A stretch of DNA of 64,000 bases from Microvirga aerophila. GTDB taxonomy: Bacteria > Pseudomonadota > Alphaproteobacteria > Rhizobiales > Beijerinckiaceae. Positions 1 through 8,375 of this stretch are shown piece after piece; within the stretch, counting starts at the first letter, position 1, and the number at the start of each line of letters is the position of its first letter. The notes below the pieces were generated by a model. It did not search any database, had not been told where the DNA came from, and saw only the letters and a list, made by a program, of their open reading frames with translations. The stretch lies in contig NZ_QOIO01000012.1 of the NCBI RefSeq assembly GCF_003332305.1, forward strand, positions 1-64,000, written 5' to 3'. A program made the translations under genes and the position numbers.

Positions 1-224
1 TCGAACACACCCGCCCGACTCAGCCGCCAAAAGCGTTTCCACACCGAGTTCCAGTTTCCGAAGCACTCAGGCAGGGCTCGCCAGGTGATGTTGTGGACGG
101 TGAAGTAATGCAGAGCCTCGAGGAAGCGGCGGTCATTGCGGCCCTTGGCGCCTCGCCGGGAGCATGAGGCGGTAAACACCCGCAGCACCGTCACCCAGTC
201 TTCCTCTCTCATCCCCGTCAGCAT
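1..224 (-). CDS. IS5-family transposase, N-terminal part (runs off window)
   Basis: Reading the minus strand from the ATG at 224 gives about 75 residues and the frame stays open to the window edge. The stretch WRALPECFGNWNSVWKRF followed by LSRAGVFE is the typical N-terminal DUF4096-like region of IS5/IS427-group transposases. A strong Shine-Dalgarno AGGAGG lies at 232-237, 7 bases before the ATG. The catalytic DDE residues would lie outside the window. The element end is probably near 270-290, where the minus strand reads GGGTGAGTGGATTCCC, but no second inverted repeat can be seen, so that boundary is a guess. This is mobile DNA at the edge of the accessory strip. Confidence 0.8.
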   Translation of the reverse strand, partial: MLTGMREEDWVTVLRVFTASCSRRGAKGRNDRRFLEALHYFTVHNITWRALPECFGNWNSVWKRFWRLSRAGVF

Positions 225-629
225 GGTCGCGCCTCCTGAAGCCGACCTGCCATGAACCATCGCAGGACTGATTTGGGAATCCACTCACCCATTACTCATC
301 TCGATCCGTCCACACGGCCTAACGAGGCGAACAGTATTCAAAATGCAGAGAGAGTACGTGTGCAGCGCAGGTCACCCGCGACCACCAGAGGTTCATATGT
401 GTCCCCCGCATTCAGCGGACCTTGGCCGCCATGATCGGTCTTGGCGAGTTTCTCACTCGGATAAGCACTCGGATCTACATCTACATACCCCATGGCTCTC
501 ACCCCTCAGTGCCAAGGTCGCGGGCTGGTTCGGAGATGCCATAGATCATCCTTGACGTTGGAGACATTGCTACGGATTTAGGTAACCTGTCAACTTCTCT
601 TTCAGAATCGGAGGTCTAGTTTTCGAGAC
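225..629. other. intergenic stretch, no supported gene
   Basis: This 405-base gap lies between the divergent IS5 transposase and the XRE-type regulator. It holds the leader and probable terminal repeat of the IS element (up to about 290). The rest shows only short open frames with no ribosome-binding site or recognisable protein, so I see no gene here. Confidence 0.5.
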
Positions 630-1376
630 ATGGAAACTCCAGGCGAACGCCTACGGTGGGCGCGACAAAGGGCGGGCCTCGCTTCTGCGAGAGCGGCCGC
701 ACTCGAGATGGGAGTAAGCGTCAGCACCTATAACTCACATGAACGAGCTGGGCAGCGCGGTGCACGCAGCTTAAGCGTCGAGGACGCCAAGAGGTATGGG
801 CGTAGATTTGGCGTCTCTCCAGCATGGCTTTTGGTTGGAGAGGGTTCAGTAGAACCTATGGAGCCTGCAGAAAGGGATAATGACGAAGTGCCATTTTCGT
901 CTCATCTGGGCTTGAATCCGGCACTCCTAGTCGGTGAGTTTCTATCACATTGGGGAATTCTTGAACGCTCCTTAGACGAAGCCATTACAGCACTCCTCAA
1001 ATCACCCTTCGTCGACCTAGCAGATATTGTAAACTGCCTCGGAGCAGATGCGAAAGTCGTCCTTCTTAATTCGGTAGGGGATGCACACTCGGAGAAAAAT
1101 CCTGATTTAGCCGGAACAGTAATAGCTACTTTAAAGGAAATCCAAAATTTAGCTGAAATAAAAAATCGGATAGTAAATGGTCGTTTCTACGGAATCGACG
1201 ATCGAAAGGTGAAAGTTACTTGGCCTAATGCACCTCATGGACCCGGCTCATCGGAGATGGTCTGGAGTAAATCTGATTTTATGGATGCTAATCGACAGAT
1301 GCAGCAACACGTTAGGACGATCAGAATGTTCATTGAGGCGCTCACCGAGACATCAAGGCTTAGAGACGTTGGGTGA
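630..1376 (+). CDS. XRE/Cro-type HTH regulator with unknown C-terminal domain
   Basis: A 248-residue protein. Residues 4-70 form a phage-repressor-like helix-turn-helix region (GERLRWARQRAGL, then MGVSVSTYNSHERAG, ending GVSPAWLLVGEG), as in C1/S24-type repressors. The C-terminal part lacks the Ser/Lys dyad context of an S24 autopeptidase. Residues 90-248 match nothing I know: an alpha-helical stretch, then FYGIDDRKVKV and a long C-terminal helix. A GGAGG lies about 15 bases before the ATG, which is far. Bases from about 1020 to 1180 are clearly AT-richer than the neighbouring core DNA, which fits acquisition. It probably regulates a mobile element or defence gene; the target is unknown. Confidence 0.65.
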   Translation: METPGERLRWARQRAGLASARAAALEMGVSVSTYNSHERAGQRGARSLSVEDAKRYGRRFGVSPAWLLVGEGSVEPMEPAERDNDEVPFSSHLGLNPALLVGEFLSHWGILERSLDEAITALLKSPFVDLADIVNCLGADAKVVLLNSVGDAHSEKNPDLAGTVIATLKEIQNLAEIKNRIVNGRFYGIDDRKVKVTWPNAPHGPGSSEMVWSKSDFMDANRQMQQHVRTIRMFIEALTETSRLRDVG

Positions 1377-1712
1377 ACCAAACCATCCACCAAGGCAAGG
1401 TAAGGCACTCTCAGTACTGCTAGGCTTACAGAAAGCGCTGGCCGCGTTGACAGGATTCGTAGTAATGGCTATTCTCAAAAGGGATGGCCGCTATGTCAGC
1501 TCGCTCTTTCAACCTTGTTCGCGTGGTCGTGGTTTTGACTAAGCTGAGTGGCTTGTCCTGAGCAGGGGATCTCAGTGACGAACGCGGGTGCATGAACGTC
1601 CGAATTGAAGCCGGCTCCTTAACTGTTGGCATTGAGGCAAGCCGTTCACCCGCTCTACCAGCCGGCTGACATTGCGCCTGTGGGTTGTTGTGGCGGATGA
1701 AGCGCTCTGATC
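1377..1712. other. intergenic stretch, no supported gene
   Basis: This 336-base gap between the HTH gene and the integrase operon contains overlapping open frames on both strands, all without a ribosome-binding site or recognisable motif. It presumably carries the promoter of the small gene and integrase that follow. I see nothing else. Confidence 0.4.
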
Positions 1713-1985
1713 ATGGGCAAGAAGAAAGAAACCTCTGACCTACCTCTCTATCCTACGGAACAGCAGATCGCCCGGGAGGTCCTGCCGCCGCACCGGGTGA
1801 GCGCATGGGACGGCATAGCTGCTGTGCTCGAGCGGCGTGGGTTACCCAAGGTCGACCCATTGTTCGGCGGCCGCTACTGGCCGGCAGTGAAAGCTTTCCT
1901 CGACAGGCGGCATGGACTCATCGAATCTAGCCTTGTGACGAGGCCGGACGGTGAGGAAAACTGGGATGGCAAGCCAGGATCATGA
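1713..1985 (+). CDS. small integrase-associated protein (possible wHTH/excisionase-like)
   Basis: A 90-residue basic protein starting MGKKKETSDLPLYPTEQQIA and containing GGRYWPAVKAFLDRR. Its stop at 1983-1985 lies inside the start region of the following integrase, so the two are translationally coupled. Small genes in this position ahead of rhizobial tyrosine integrases are often short DNA-binding proteins of the excisionase/winged-helix sort. The sequence is compatible with that but has no diagnostic motif, so the role is inferred from position. Confidence 0.6.
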   Translation: MGKKKETSDLPLYPTEQQIAREVLPPHRVSAWDGIAAVLERRGLPKVDPLFGGRYWPAVKAFLDRRHGLIESSLVTRPDGEENWDGKPGS

Positions 1986-3198
1986 GCTGTACGCCCCGGG
2001 ACTTAAGCGGATGAAGCGGCATAACGGCCGCATCGATCTGTATTGGGTTGCAGATGAGCAGCTCGTGAAGAAGGGCTACACTCCCAAGACGGTCCGGCTT
2101 TTCGGCGATTGGAACAATCCACACGAGGCGATAGAAATCGCAGCCCGGTGCCGTATTCTGAGCGCTGAGATGCTAGAGTGGGCTGGAGGCGCCGAGACAT
2201 CCAAGAATATGCATGGACTTGGAACCATCGCCTGGGTGGCAGTCGCCTTCGAGACGGATGAGGATAGCCCCTATCACGAGAAGCGCCGCGACACACAGAT
2301 TTTCTATAGCCGCTACATCAAGATCATTGTCGCTACGGTCGGTAAGCGCCTTCTGAGCGAGATCACCGGGCGGGATGTTCGGCGCTGGCATAAGAACTGG
2401 GTAGATGGCTATGGCGAGCGAAGCGGCTATGCTTGCGTTCAAACCCTTCGCCGCATCGTCAGCTATGGCTGTGAACTCCGCGATGCCAACTCTATCGAAC
2501 TGGCGAATGTCCTCAAGCACACCGAGTTCACCGTGCCCAAGGGTCGCAAGAAGCGTCCCACTTACGATCAGATCATTGCTTTCAGGGAAGCCGCGGTCGA
2601 GGCCAGCCGCCCTTCCCTCGCCCTGGCGCTCACCCTGCAGTTCGATCTAGGTCTTCGCCAAAAGGATGTCATCGGAGAATGGGTGAAGCCAAAGCCGGAG
2701 GAGCGGGAGCGCATCAAGGGCGCAATCACCGATGGTGCATGGATCTGGGAATGGGGCCTCACCTGGCGCCACATCGACGGCGGCATGATCCTGAAGAAGC
2801 CCACCTCCAAGTCGAATGGATCCGAGACGGCCGAGCATGACCTGAAGCTCTACCCCGACATGATCGCGGCTCTTGGCCGAGTACCCTCTGAGCACCGGGT
2901 TGGCGCGATCATCCTGGATGAGGGCTCAGGCAAGCCTTGGAAGAAGTCGCACTTTAGCCGGACGTTCAGGAAGATTGCCCGCAAGGCCGGATGGCCGGAT
3001 GATGTCTGGAACATGGACAGCCGCGCTGGGGCCGTCTCAGAGGCCTTTGAGGCGGGCGCTCAGGCTGAGGATGTGATGAAGGCCGCCTCGCATACCCAGC
3101 TCAGCACGACGATGCGCTACAACCGCGGGAAGATCGTTCAGACGAGCCGGGTTGCGGAGTTGAGAGTGGCGCGGAGGAACAAGGACAGGGAAGATTAG
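1966..3198 (+). CDS. tyrosine-type site-specific integrase/recombinase
   Basis: About 410 residues. The catalytic half includes LGLRQKDV (first catalytic Arg), then MDSRAGAVSEAFEAG (the usual HxxR box, here with Met in place of His and the Arg kept), ASHTQLSTT (second His) and the Tyr of MRYNR near the C-terminus. The N-terminal half is the SAM-like core-binding region (KRLLSEITGRDVRRWHKN). I prefer the ATG at 1966, preceded by GTGAGG; an in-frame GTG at 1951 is possible. It overlaps the small gene before it. It differs from the P4-type integrase at 4456 and probably belongs to a second element to the left. The His-to-Met change may lower activity. Confidence 0.85.
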   Translation: MASQDHELYAPGLKRMKRHNGRIDLYWVADEQLVKKGYTPKTVRLFGDWNNPHEAIEIAARCRILSAEMLEWAGGAETSKNMHGLGTIAWVAVAFETDEDSPYHEKRRDTQIFYSRYIKIIVATVGKRLLSEITGRDVRRWHKNWVDGYGERSGYACVQTLRRIVSYGCELRDANSIELANVLKHTEFTVPKGRKKRPTYDQIIAFREAAVEASRPSLALALTLQFDLGLRQKDVIGEWVKPKPEERERIKGAITDGAWIWEWGLTWRHIDGGMILKKPTSKSNGSETAEHDLKLYPDMIAALGRVPSEHRVGAIILDEGSGKPWKKSHFSRTFRKIARKAGWPDDVWNMDSRAGAVSEAFEAGAQAEDVMKAASHTQLSTTMRYNRGKIVQTSRVAELRVARRNKDRED

Positions 3199-3731
3199 TC
3201 GACCTCAGTCAATTCACTGGCCTCTCCAACCAGTTCCCGAATTATTCGAATTGGGACCAGCATTTTCGGTGAAGTTGGGTGGTCAGTGTATGCCTCGAAC
3301 CCGAGGCCCTTATAGAAGGCCGTTGAATCTTCGTCGTATGACTGGAGGGTGAGCGCGTACATACCGGCGATTTCAGAGATCCTGTACACCTTCTCGAAAA
3401 TATCGGTCAGGAGAACAGTCCCTATCCCCTTCCTCTGGTATTCACGATGAACCCCTAGGAAACCGAGGTGGACAGCAGGAAAGGCCTGATAATTCTGGGT
3501 ATAGTCGTTCGGCTTGTTCGGCAACGCATCCATACTCTCATTGCCGATTTGCAGAGCATAGTAGCCTACGACGCGACTATCCGCTTCCAGAACTGCTTCG
3601 AACACACGGTCCTCCGCACGGTCGACGCACTTCTTGGCATGATTTTTGTACCAATTGTCGATAGGTTTCCGCCCGCAATCGAAGAAATTGCGCGGGCGGT
3701 GCCGTTCGAACGGCTCTATGCGGACTTTCAA
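3195..3731 (-). CDS. GNAT acetyltransferase, TacT-like
   Basis: A 178-residue GNAT protein. It has the layout of tRNA-acetylating TacT/AtaT toxins: FDCG at residues 17-20, GYYAL at 56-60, an acetyl-CoA pyrophosphate loop QRKGIG at 99-104, and the Tyr of AFYKGLGF (Y140), which in TacT is catalytic. Canonical TacT toxins follow a DUF1778 antitoxin; here the gene just upstream is a different small basic protein ending 18 bases before. The start is an unusual TTG with no clear ribosome-binding site, so translation may depend on the upstream ORF. Its 3' end overlaps the 3' end of the convergent integrase by 4 bases. Toxin activity is an inference from motifs; an ordinary GNAT is the alternative. 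Confidence 0.7.
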   Translation of the reverse strand: MKVRIEPFERHRPRNFFDCGRKPIDNWYKNHAKKCVDRAEDRVFEAVLEADSRVVGYYALQIGNESMDALPNKPNDYTQNYQAFPAVHLGFLGVHREYQRKGIGTVLLTDIFEKVYRISEIAGMYALTLQSYDEDSTAFYKGLGFEAYTDHPTSPKMLVPIRIIRELVGEASELTEVD

Positions 3732-3749
3732 CTACAAGGTTCGTCAGGA

Positions 3750-3959
3750 TTAGGCGTGGTGGGAGACTGAAGGGTCGTGACGATCGCGCATCTGACGCCC
3801 ACGCCTATAGAGCTCCTTGAGCTTCGCATTCGGAGCGCCATTCTCGTTATAGAGACGGCGCACGAACTCAGCCGCTTCACGCTGGTTCTTGAAAGCAAGC
3901 TTCTCCGTCTTGTCACTGCTGCGCCAGAGCCAAGCTATAAACGTTTGCAGCATGTGCAT
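3750..3959 (-). CDS. small basic protein upstream of TacT-like GNAT
   Basis: A 69-residue protein with an amphipathic N-terminus (MHMLQTFIAWLW) and a charged helical body (NQREAAEFVRRLYNEN). The ATG at 3959 has a good Shine-Dalgarno (GAGGTG, 5 bases away). It lies on the same strand as the acetyltransferase, 18 bases ahead, so the two form a likely two-gene operon. It is not a DUF1778/RHH antitoxin by eye. It could be an unrelated hypothetical protein or a non-canonical antitoxin; nothing in the sequence decides. Confidence 0.5.
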   Translation of the reverse strand: MHMLQTFIAWLWRSSDKTEKLAFKNQREAAEFVRRLYNENGAPNAKLKELYRRGRQMRDRHDPSVSHHA

Positions 3960-4140
3960 GTCGGCACCTCGCTGGTGTAGCATCGACGGAGAGCGCAAGT
4001 TCGCAGCCTTGGGTTAACGAAGGTTAAAAATTTAGGTTCCGATTCCAATATCGCGCGCATTCCGACTCGTCCAGAAGGATATCAAGCCTAGACTGAAGCC
4101 ATTGATGGAAATTGCGATGTATTGGGCAGAAGATTTGATC

Positions 4141-4160
4141 CGGTAACACGCTCGGTAACA
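4141..4160 (+). repeat. tandem CGGTAACA pair, candidate integrase arm sites
   Basis: CGGTAACA occurs at 4141-4148 and again at 4153-4160, a 12-base period, 58 bases before the left copy of the 51-bp att repeat. The spacing matches the TGTGCCCCC pair found at a similar distance before the right att copy. They probably bind the integrase encoded at 1966-3198; this is inference from position and spacing. Confidence 0.4.
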
Positions 4161-4217
4161 TCGAGAGCGCTATCGAAACACCACTATTCTTCAAGCCCCT
4201 GATCTATAAGGAGAATT

Positions 4218-4268
4218 AGTGGTGCCCAGGGGCGGAATCGAACCACCGACACTGCGATTTTCAGTCGC
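4218..4268 (-). repeat. left att site: 51-bp copy of the tRNA-Phe 3' part
   Basis: Bases 4218-4268 are identical to 37528-37578, which is the 3' part (anticodon stem to CCA) of an intact tRNA-Phe gene on the minus strand. The match stops inside the anticodon stem, so this copy is not a working tRNA. It marks one boundary of a 33.3 kb integrated element whose integrase lies about 190 bases to the right. Confidence 0.92.
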
Positions 4269-4383
4269 GTAATTCCGGATTTCCGCGAACGCCGGCGGAT
4301 ATTGTTGAACGGGCCAAGCGCTTGAGCTAACGTGCATATTCGGATGTTGCCATCCGCCCACGTCCACCCTCAGCCGACCCTTG

Positions 4384-4404
4384 TTGTGCCCCCGGTGTGC
4401 CCCC
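4384..4404 (+). repeat. tandem TGTGCCCCC pair at the left end, candidate integrase arm sites
   Basis: TGTGCCCCC occurs twice with an 11-base period, about 116-136 bases inside the left att copy. The same pair occurs at 37439-37459, about 70-90 bases inside the right att copy and in the same orientation on the plus strand. Short tandem repeats flanking the core on both ends are what arm-type sites of a tyrosine integrase look like. The assignment to the 4456 integrase is inferred. Confidence 0.5.
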
Positions 4405-4455
4405 AGACCCTCCCCTGCGGGTTCGGGGGCACAGCACGCAACGCGGGCCGGAGGC

Positions 4456-5763
4456 GTGGCACGCTCTCTCGCGAAGGTGTCGATCGTGCAGAAATCTTTG
4501 ACCGATGTTCTCGTCCGCGGCCTCGCGCCGCCGCCGTCCGGCCGCCTCGAAATCACCGACGCCCGCTGCCCGGGTCTCGCAATTCGGGTCACCTCCGGCG
4601 GCGCGAAGTCCTGGTCGTTCCGGTTCCGAGACCCGCAAACGGCGGCGGTCTCGCGGGTGACGATCGGCTCCTATCCGGACGTCAGCCTTTCGGAGGCCAG
4701 GGAACGCGCCGGGACGCTGCGCAAAGCGGTCGCGGCCGGGCAGAACCCGAACGAGATGAAGCGGCGGGCCCGTGAGGAGGCGACCACGAAGACCTTCGAG
4801 GCACTCGCCGAGCGGTACCTCCGGGAATACGCCCACCGGTTCAAGCGCTCCGCGACCGCCGACGAGCGGAACCTCAGGCTCCATATCCTGCCGAGGTGGG
4901 GCAAGAGACGCTACGACGAGATCCAGCGCCGTGATGTGATCGAACTGTGCGAGGACATGGTCGCCGGCGGCCGGGCCACGCAGGCGAACCGGGTTCAAGC
5001 GCTGATCAGTGGAATCTACAGCTTCGCGCTCGATGCCGACCTCGTCCTGGCCAATCCGTGCCACCGGCTCAAAAAGCGCGGGGTCGAGAACATCGGGCGT
5101 CGGGTCCTGAGCGACGGCGAGCTGCGAGTCTTCTGGCCGGCGATCGTGCTTCCGCCGGTATCCCGGCGGGTCGGCTTGGCCCTCCGCCTGGTGCTGCTGA
5201 CCGGCGCCCGGGCCGGCGAGGCGGCCGGCGCCGCGCGGGCGGAGTTCGAGCACCTCGACGATCCGTCCCGTGCCGCGTGGATCATTCCCGCCGAGCGATG
5301 CAAGAACGGGCGGGCGCATTACGTGCCGCTCCCCGGCTTGGCGGTCGAGGTGGTTCGGGAGGCGCTGGCGCTGGTCGCACCGGACAAGCTCTTCCTGTTC
5401 CCGTCCCCCTCGGTCGAGGCGGCTCCGATCACGGCGCACGCCCTCGCCGTCGCGATGGCGCGCTTTTCGCGTGAACTCAAGGGAGACGGCGAGGTGGTCC
5501 GGAGCTGGAAGGCCTCACCGCCCTCCCCGCATGATCTGCGCCGGAGCTTCACGACTCGTCTGTCCGCTCTCGGCGTGCCGCGGGAGGATCGGGATGCCCT
5601 CCTGAACCATACGCCCCGCGACGTTGGCGGCCGACACTATGACTTGTATGACCGGTCCCGCGAGAAGCGGATGGCTCTCGAGCGCTGGGCGGCCGCGCTA
5701 CAGGATCTGGTCTTGGACCGGCCGAGTGCAAACGTGGTGTCTCTGCGGGAGCGGCGGTTATGA
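4456..5763 (+). CDS. P4-type tyrosine integrase (DUF4102 + catalytic domain)
   Basis: About 435 residues from a GTG at 4456; the start is uncertain, since the GGAGG is only 1-2 bases before it and another in-frame GTG lies at 4477. The frame is open upstream to a TTG at 4381, but that would cover the arm-site repeats. The N-terminus (KSLTDVLVRGL, then ARCPGLAIRV, SFRFRDP, IGSYPDVSLSEARERA) is the DUF4102 arm-binding domain of P4-family integrases. The catalytic domain keeps Arg in LTGARAGEA, HDLRRSF (His and Arg), LLNHT (His) and the Tyr of RHYDLYDR. It lies next to the left att copy and should catalyse integration into tRNA-Phe. The next gene overlaps its stop (ATGA). Confidence 0.93.
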   Translation: MARSLAKVSIVQKSLTDVLVRGLAPPPSGRLEITDARCPGLAIRVTSGGAKSWSFRFRDPQTAAVSRVTIGSYPDVSLSEARERAGTLRKAVAAGQNPNEMKRRAREEATTKTFEALAERYLREYAHRFKRSATADERNLRLHILPRWGKRRYDEIQRRDVIELCEDMVAGGRATQANRVQALISGIYSFALDADLVLANPCHRLKKRGVENIGRRVLSDGELRVFWPAIVLPPVSRRVGLALRLVLLTGARAGEAAGAARAEFEHLDDPSRAAWIIPAERCKNGRAHYVPLPGLAVEVVREALALVAPDKLFLFPSPSVEAAPITAHALAVAMARFSRELKGDGEVVRSWKASPPSPHDLRRSFTTRLSALGVPREDRDALLNHTPRDVGGRHYDLYDRSREKRMALERWAAALQDLVLDRPSANVVSLRERRL

Positions 5764-6653
5764 GCGACAAGACCGGAGCCGCTCGCGGCCTTGGTGAGCG
5801 GGATAATTCCTCTGATGCGCCGAAGGCGGACTGGATCCCGCTCGATCGGGCTGCTTTCTATTTCGTCCCCGCCTTCACTGGTACAGGGCAGGACTGGGTC
5901 AACGCGATTGTGGAGCTTGCAAAAAACTACTTTGGCTTTTGGGGGCTCGAAGAATGGGACCTTGTCCCTTACGCGGACGAGGTGTTCGTGGTCCGGGTTG
6001 GGAACCTTGAACTTGTGGTGGATCCGCAAGAGCCCAGCTTCTGGCTGCGTCCGAGCAATCGGGAGGATGGGCCGGTTTTCGAAACGGCCTTCGATCTTGC
6101 CAAATCCCCGCAGGATTTTTGCGATGCGGTTGAGGAACTCCAGATCAAGCTACATTTTTCCGATGCCGGTGAGGCCCTGACCTGTCTGGCAATCGATCTG
6201 CGGCAGCGGTTCGGTTACCTCGAATGGGCGATCACAAATGGTCACGCGGAGGTCTTCGCCCGAAGGAACAGCCCACTCGCCCCATTCTCTAAAGTCCATC
6301 CGGATCAATGGCGATACTTTGCCCTTCCGAGAACGCCCGGTGAGCCGGCGGAGGGTCCAAACGGTGAAAAGCTGTTCTCGGTGTACATCGCTGCGGGAGT
6401 CAGAAAATCGGCTGACAACACCGTCAAGAAGACCATCGGGTTTCAACCTGAGTGCATGAAGTGGCTGATCCGCGAGATGCAAGCATCGCCGAACACCCAG
6501 CCACACCCCAAAGAATACTACCGCGCGGAGGCGAGGAAGCGGTGGGGGAATATCTCACTTCGCGGTTTCGAATCGATGTGGACGCAAGCAAAAGAGTCAG
6601 CCGGTGCAACTGGTTGGGGAATGCCGGGGCGCCCTCGGAAAACGGCGCGCTGA
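5760..6653 (+). CDS. hypothetical protein coupled to the integrase
   Basis: A 297-residue protein whose ATG overlaps the integrase stop by 4 bases, so it is co-translated. Visible features are an acidic, aromatic-rich N-terminal half (FYFVPAFTGTGQDW, YFGFWGLEEWDLVP) and a basic C-terminus ending GMPGRPRKTAR, preceded by ARKRWGNISLRGFESMW. In related elements a gene in this place often ends in a helix-turn-helix-like basic tail, but I do not recognise the family. Position suggests a role in element maintenance; function unknown. Confidence 0.75.
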   Translation: MSDKTGAARGLGERDNSSDAPKADWIPLDRAAFYFVPAFTGTGQDWVNAIVELAKNYFGFWGLEEWDLVPYADEVFVVRVGNLELVVDPQEPSFWLRPSNREDGPVFETAFDLAKSPQDFCDAVEELQIKLHFSDAGEALTCLAIDLRQRFGYLEWAITNGHAEVFARRNSPLAPFSKVHPDQWRYFALPRTPGEPAEGPNGEKLFSVYIAAGVRKSADNTVKKTIGFQPECMKWLIREMQASPNTQPHPKEYYRAEARKRWGNISLRGFESMWTQAKESAGATGWGMPGRPRKTAR

Positions 6654-6753
6654 CAATCGTTGCAGCAAAAATCATTGCGTCTTCTTTTCTGATCCCGCCC
6701 GATCCGCGAATGTCCTCCTACAAGCACTCGCGTGCATGTTGGTAGAAGAGGAC

Positions 6754-6939
6754 ATGATGATCCATAAATTCGGTTATACTATCAATGAGTTGGCTAAGAT
6801 CGGTCCGGTCAAGCGCAGCAAACTTTATGAGGCGATCAGGGCTGGTGAGCTGATCGCTCGGAAGCACGGACGCAGCACGCTCATTCTCAAGGCGGATTAC
6901 GAAAAATTCCTCGAACGACTGCCCAAGCTCGGGAAGTGA
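6754..6939 (+). CDS. AlpA-like / excisionase-type small HTH protein
   Basis: A 61-residue protein starting at the ATG at 6754 (GAAGAGG just upstream). The core reads YTINELAKIG, then RSKLYEAIRAGEL, then a short basic wing and LILKADYEKFLERLP, the MerR-like fold of AlpA/excisionase-type DNA-binding proteins (HTH_17). Such proteins regulate integrase genes or direct excision in P4-like elements. Its stop overlaps the GTG start of the primase gene. Confidence 0.82.
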   Translation: MMIHKFGYTINELAKIGPVKRSKLYEAIRAGELIARKHGRSTLILKADYEKFLERLPKLGK

Positions 6940-8375
6940 AGGCAATGATGGACAACGATTCCATGGACGCCCAAACCGACTGCGGCAAGTTCCAATTTGA
7001 AACAAACTCAATCCATGCATGCCGCCCTCTCACAGGGGCGGGGCCCTTCACCGAGGACGGTTTAGCTCTTCAATTCGCCGAGCAGCACGCTCACGACCTT
7101 CGGTTTGTCGCATCATGGTCTAAGTGGCTTATCTGGACAGGAACGCACTGGCGGCCGGACGATACACTTTTGGCAGTTCATCTCGTGCGGAAGGTGTGCC
7201 GCGAAGCCGCGGCAAAGTGCGGCGACCCGCGAGCAGCCAATGCCTTGGCGAGTGCGAAGGCCGTTTCTGCTGTCGAGCGCCTAGCTAGGGCGGACCGCCG
7301 GTTGGCGGCAGCCCCGGAACAGTGGGACAGAGATCCTTGGCTTCTCAACACTCCGGGCGGATTGGTTGATCTGCGTACCCAAGAGACGCGGCAGGCTAGG
7401 CCGACCGACTATGTCACCAAGATCACAGCGGTTGCGCCTTGCGGAAGTTGTCCCCGTTGGCATCAGTTTTTGGACCGAATCACTGACGGTGACAGAGGTC
7501 TCCAGGACTTCCTGCAGCGCATGTGTGGCTATGCGCTGACCGGTTCTACCGAAGAGCAAGCGCTCTTCTTTCTCTTCGGGAAAGGAGCAAACGGCAAATC
7601 CGTCTTCATCAACGCAGTGGCGGGGATCTTGGGCAGCTACCACAAGACGGCGGCGGTCGAAACATTTGTTGCTACTACTACCGACCAGCATCCAACTGGT
7701 CTGGCAGGCCTCCAAGGTGCACGGCTTGTGACTGCAATTGAGACAGAGGAAGGCAGGCCGTGGGCCGAAAGCCGGATCAAATCGCTGACCGGAGGCGACC
7801 GGATTACGGCGCGTCGCATGAGGCAGGATTGGTTTGAATACGATCCTCAGTTCAAGCTTCTCATCGGCGGCAACCACATGCCAAGTTTGCGATCGGTTGA
7901 TGAGGCGATCAGCAGGCGTTTCAACCTTCTTCCATTCACCGTAACGATACCGCCAAGGGAACGCGATGGACGACTGCCAGAGGTGCTAAAAGCTGAATGG
8001 TCTGGCATTCTGGCTTGGATGATCGAGGGGTGTCTCCGCTGGCAACAGAACGGGCTGCGGCCGTCAGCGGCAATATTGGAGGCAACGCAGGCATACCTTG
8101 CGGCTGAGGATACCGTGGCTCATTGGATTGACGAGGCATGCGTCCAAGATGCTGGCGCTATTACAGCATTATCGACGTTGTTCACATCCTGGAAGATGTG
8201 GGCCGAGCAGAACGGCGAGCCTCCTGGGTCCCCGAAAAAGTTATCACAAAATCTTGAGGCGCGGCGCTTTGAACGGTGCCGCACACGAAATGGGAGTTCC
8301 TTCCGAGGGCTTCGCATTCGCGATATAGCGCACTCAAACAAAGCCGAGCTAGAAGCTTCGCACCTCATCGATTGA
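6936..8375 (+). CDS. P4/D5-type primase-helicase
   Basis: A 479-residue protein. The N-terminal D5_N-like region (FTEDGLALQFAEQHAHDLR, WTGTHWRPDD) is followed by an SF3 helicase with Walker A GKGANGKS at residues 215-222, Walker B-like ARLVTAIETEEG, a motif C-like LLIGGNHMPS and the arginine finger region AISRRFNLLPF. The family replicates P4-like satellites and plasmids. It is shorter than the full P4 alpha protein (777 residues), with no visible TOPRIM/primase domain at the N-terminus, so it may be helicase only. The GTG start overlaps the previous gene by 4 bases; an ATG at 6945 is the alternative. Confidence 0.9.
   Translation: MKAMMDNDSMDAQTDCGKFQFETNSIHACRPLTGAGPFTEDGLALQFAEQHAHDLRFVASWSKWLIWTGTHWRPDDTLLAVHLVRKVCREAAAKCGDPRAANALASAKAVSAVERLARADRRLAAAPEQWDRDPWLLNTPGGLVDLRTQETRQARPTDYVTKITAVAPCGSCPRWHQFLDRITDGDRGLQDFLQRMCGYALTGSTEEQALFFLFGKGANGKSVFINAVAGILGSYHKTAAVETFVATTTDQHPTGLAGLQGARLVTAIETEEGRPWAESRIKSLTGGDRITARRMRQDWFEYDPQFKLLIGGNHMPSLRSVDEAISRRFNLLPFTVTIPPRERDGRLPEVLKAEWSGILAWMIEGCLRWQQNGLRPSAAILEATQAYLAAEDTVAHWIDEACVQDAGAITALSTLFTSWKMWAEQNGEPPGSPKKLSQNLEARRFERCRTRNGSSFRGLRIRDIAHSNKAELEASHLID

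Noticed and set aside
343..555. 70-residue ORF before the XRE gene
   Set aside because: No ribosome-binding site and no plausible protein composition.
4218..4290. Second tRNA-Phe gene at the left att site
   Set aside because: Only the anticodon-stem-to-CCA part is present; D-arm and 5' acceptor strand are missing, so it is an att copy, not a gene.
4327..5439. 370-residue minus-strand ORF opposite the P4-type integrase
   Set aside because: Arg/Gly/Pro-rich antisense shadow; the integrase on the plus strand has all catalytic motifs.
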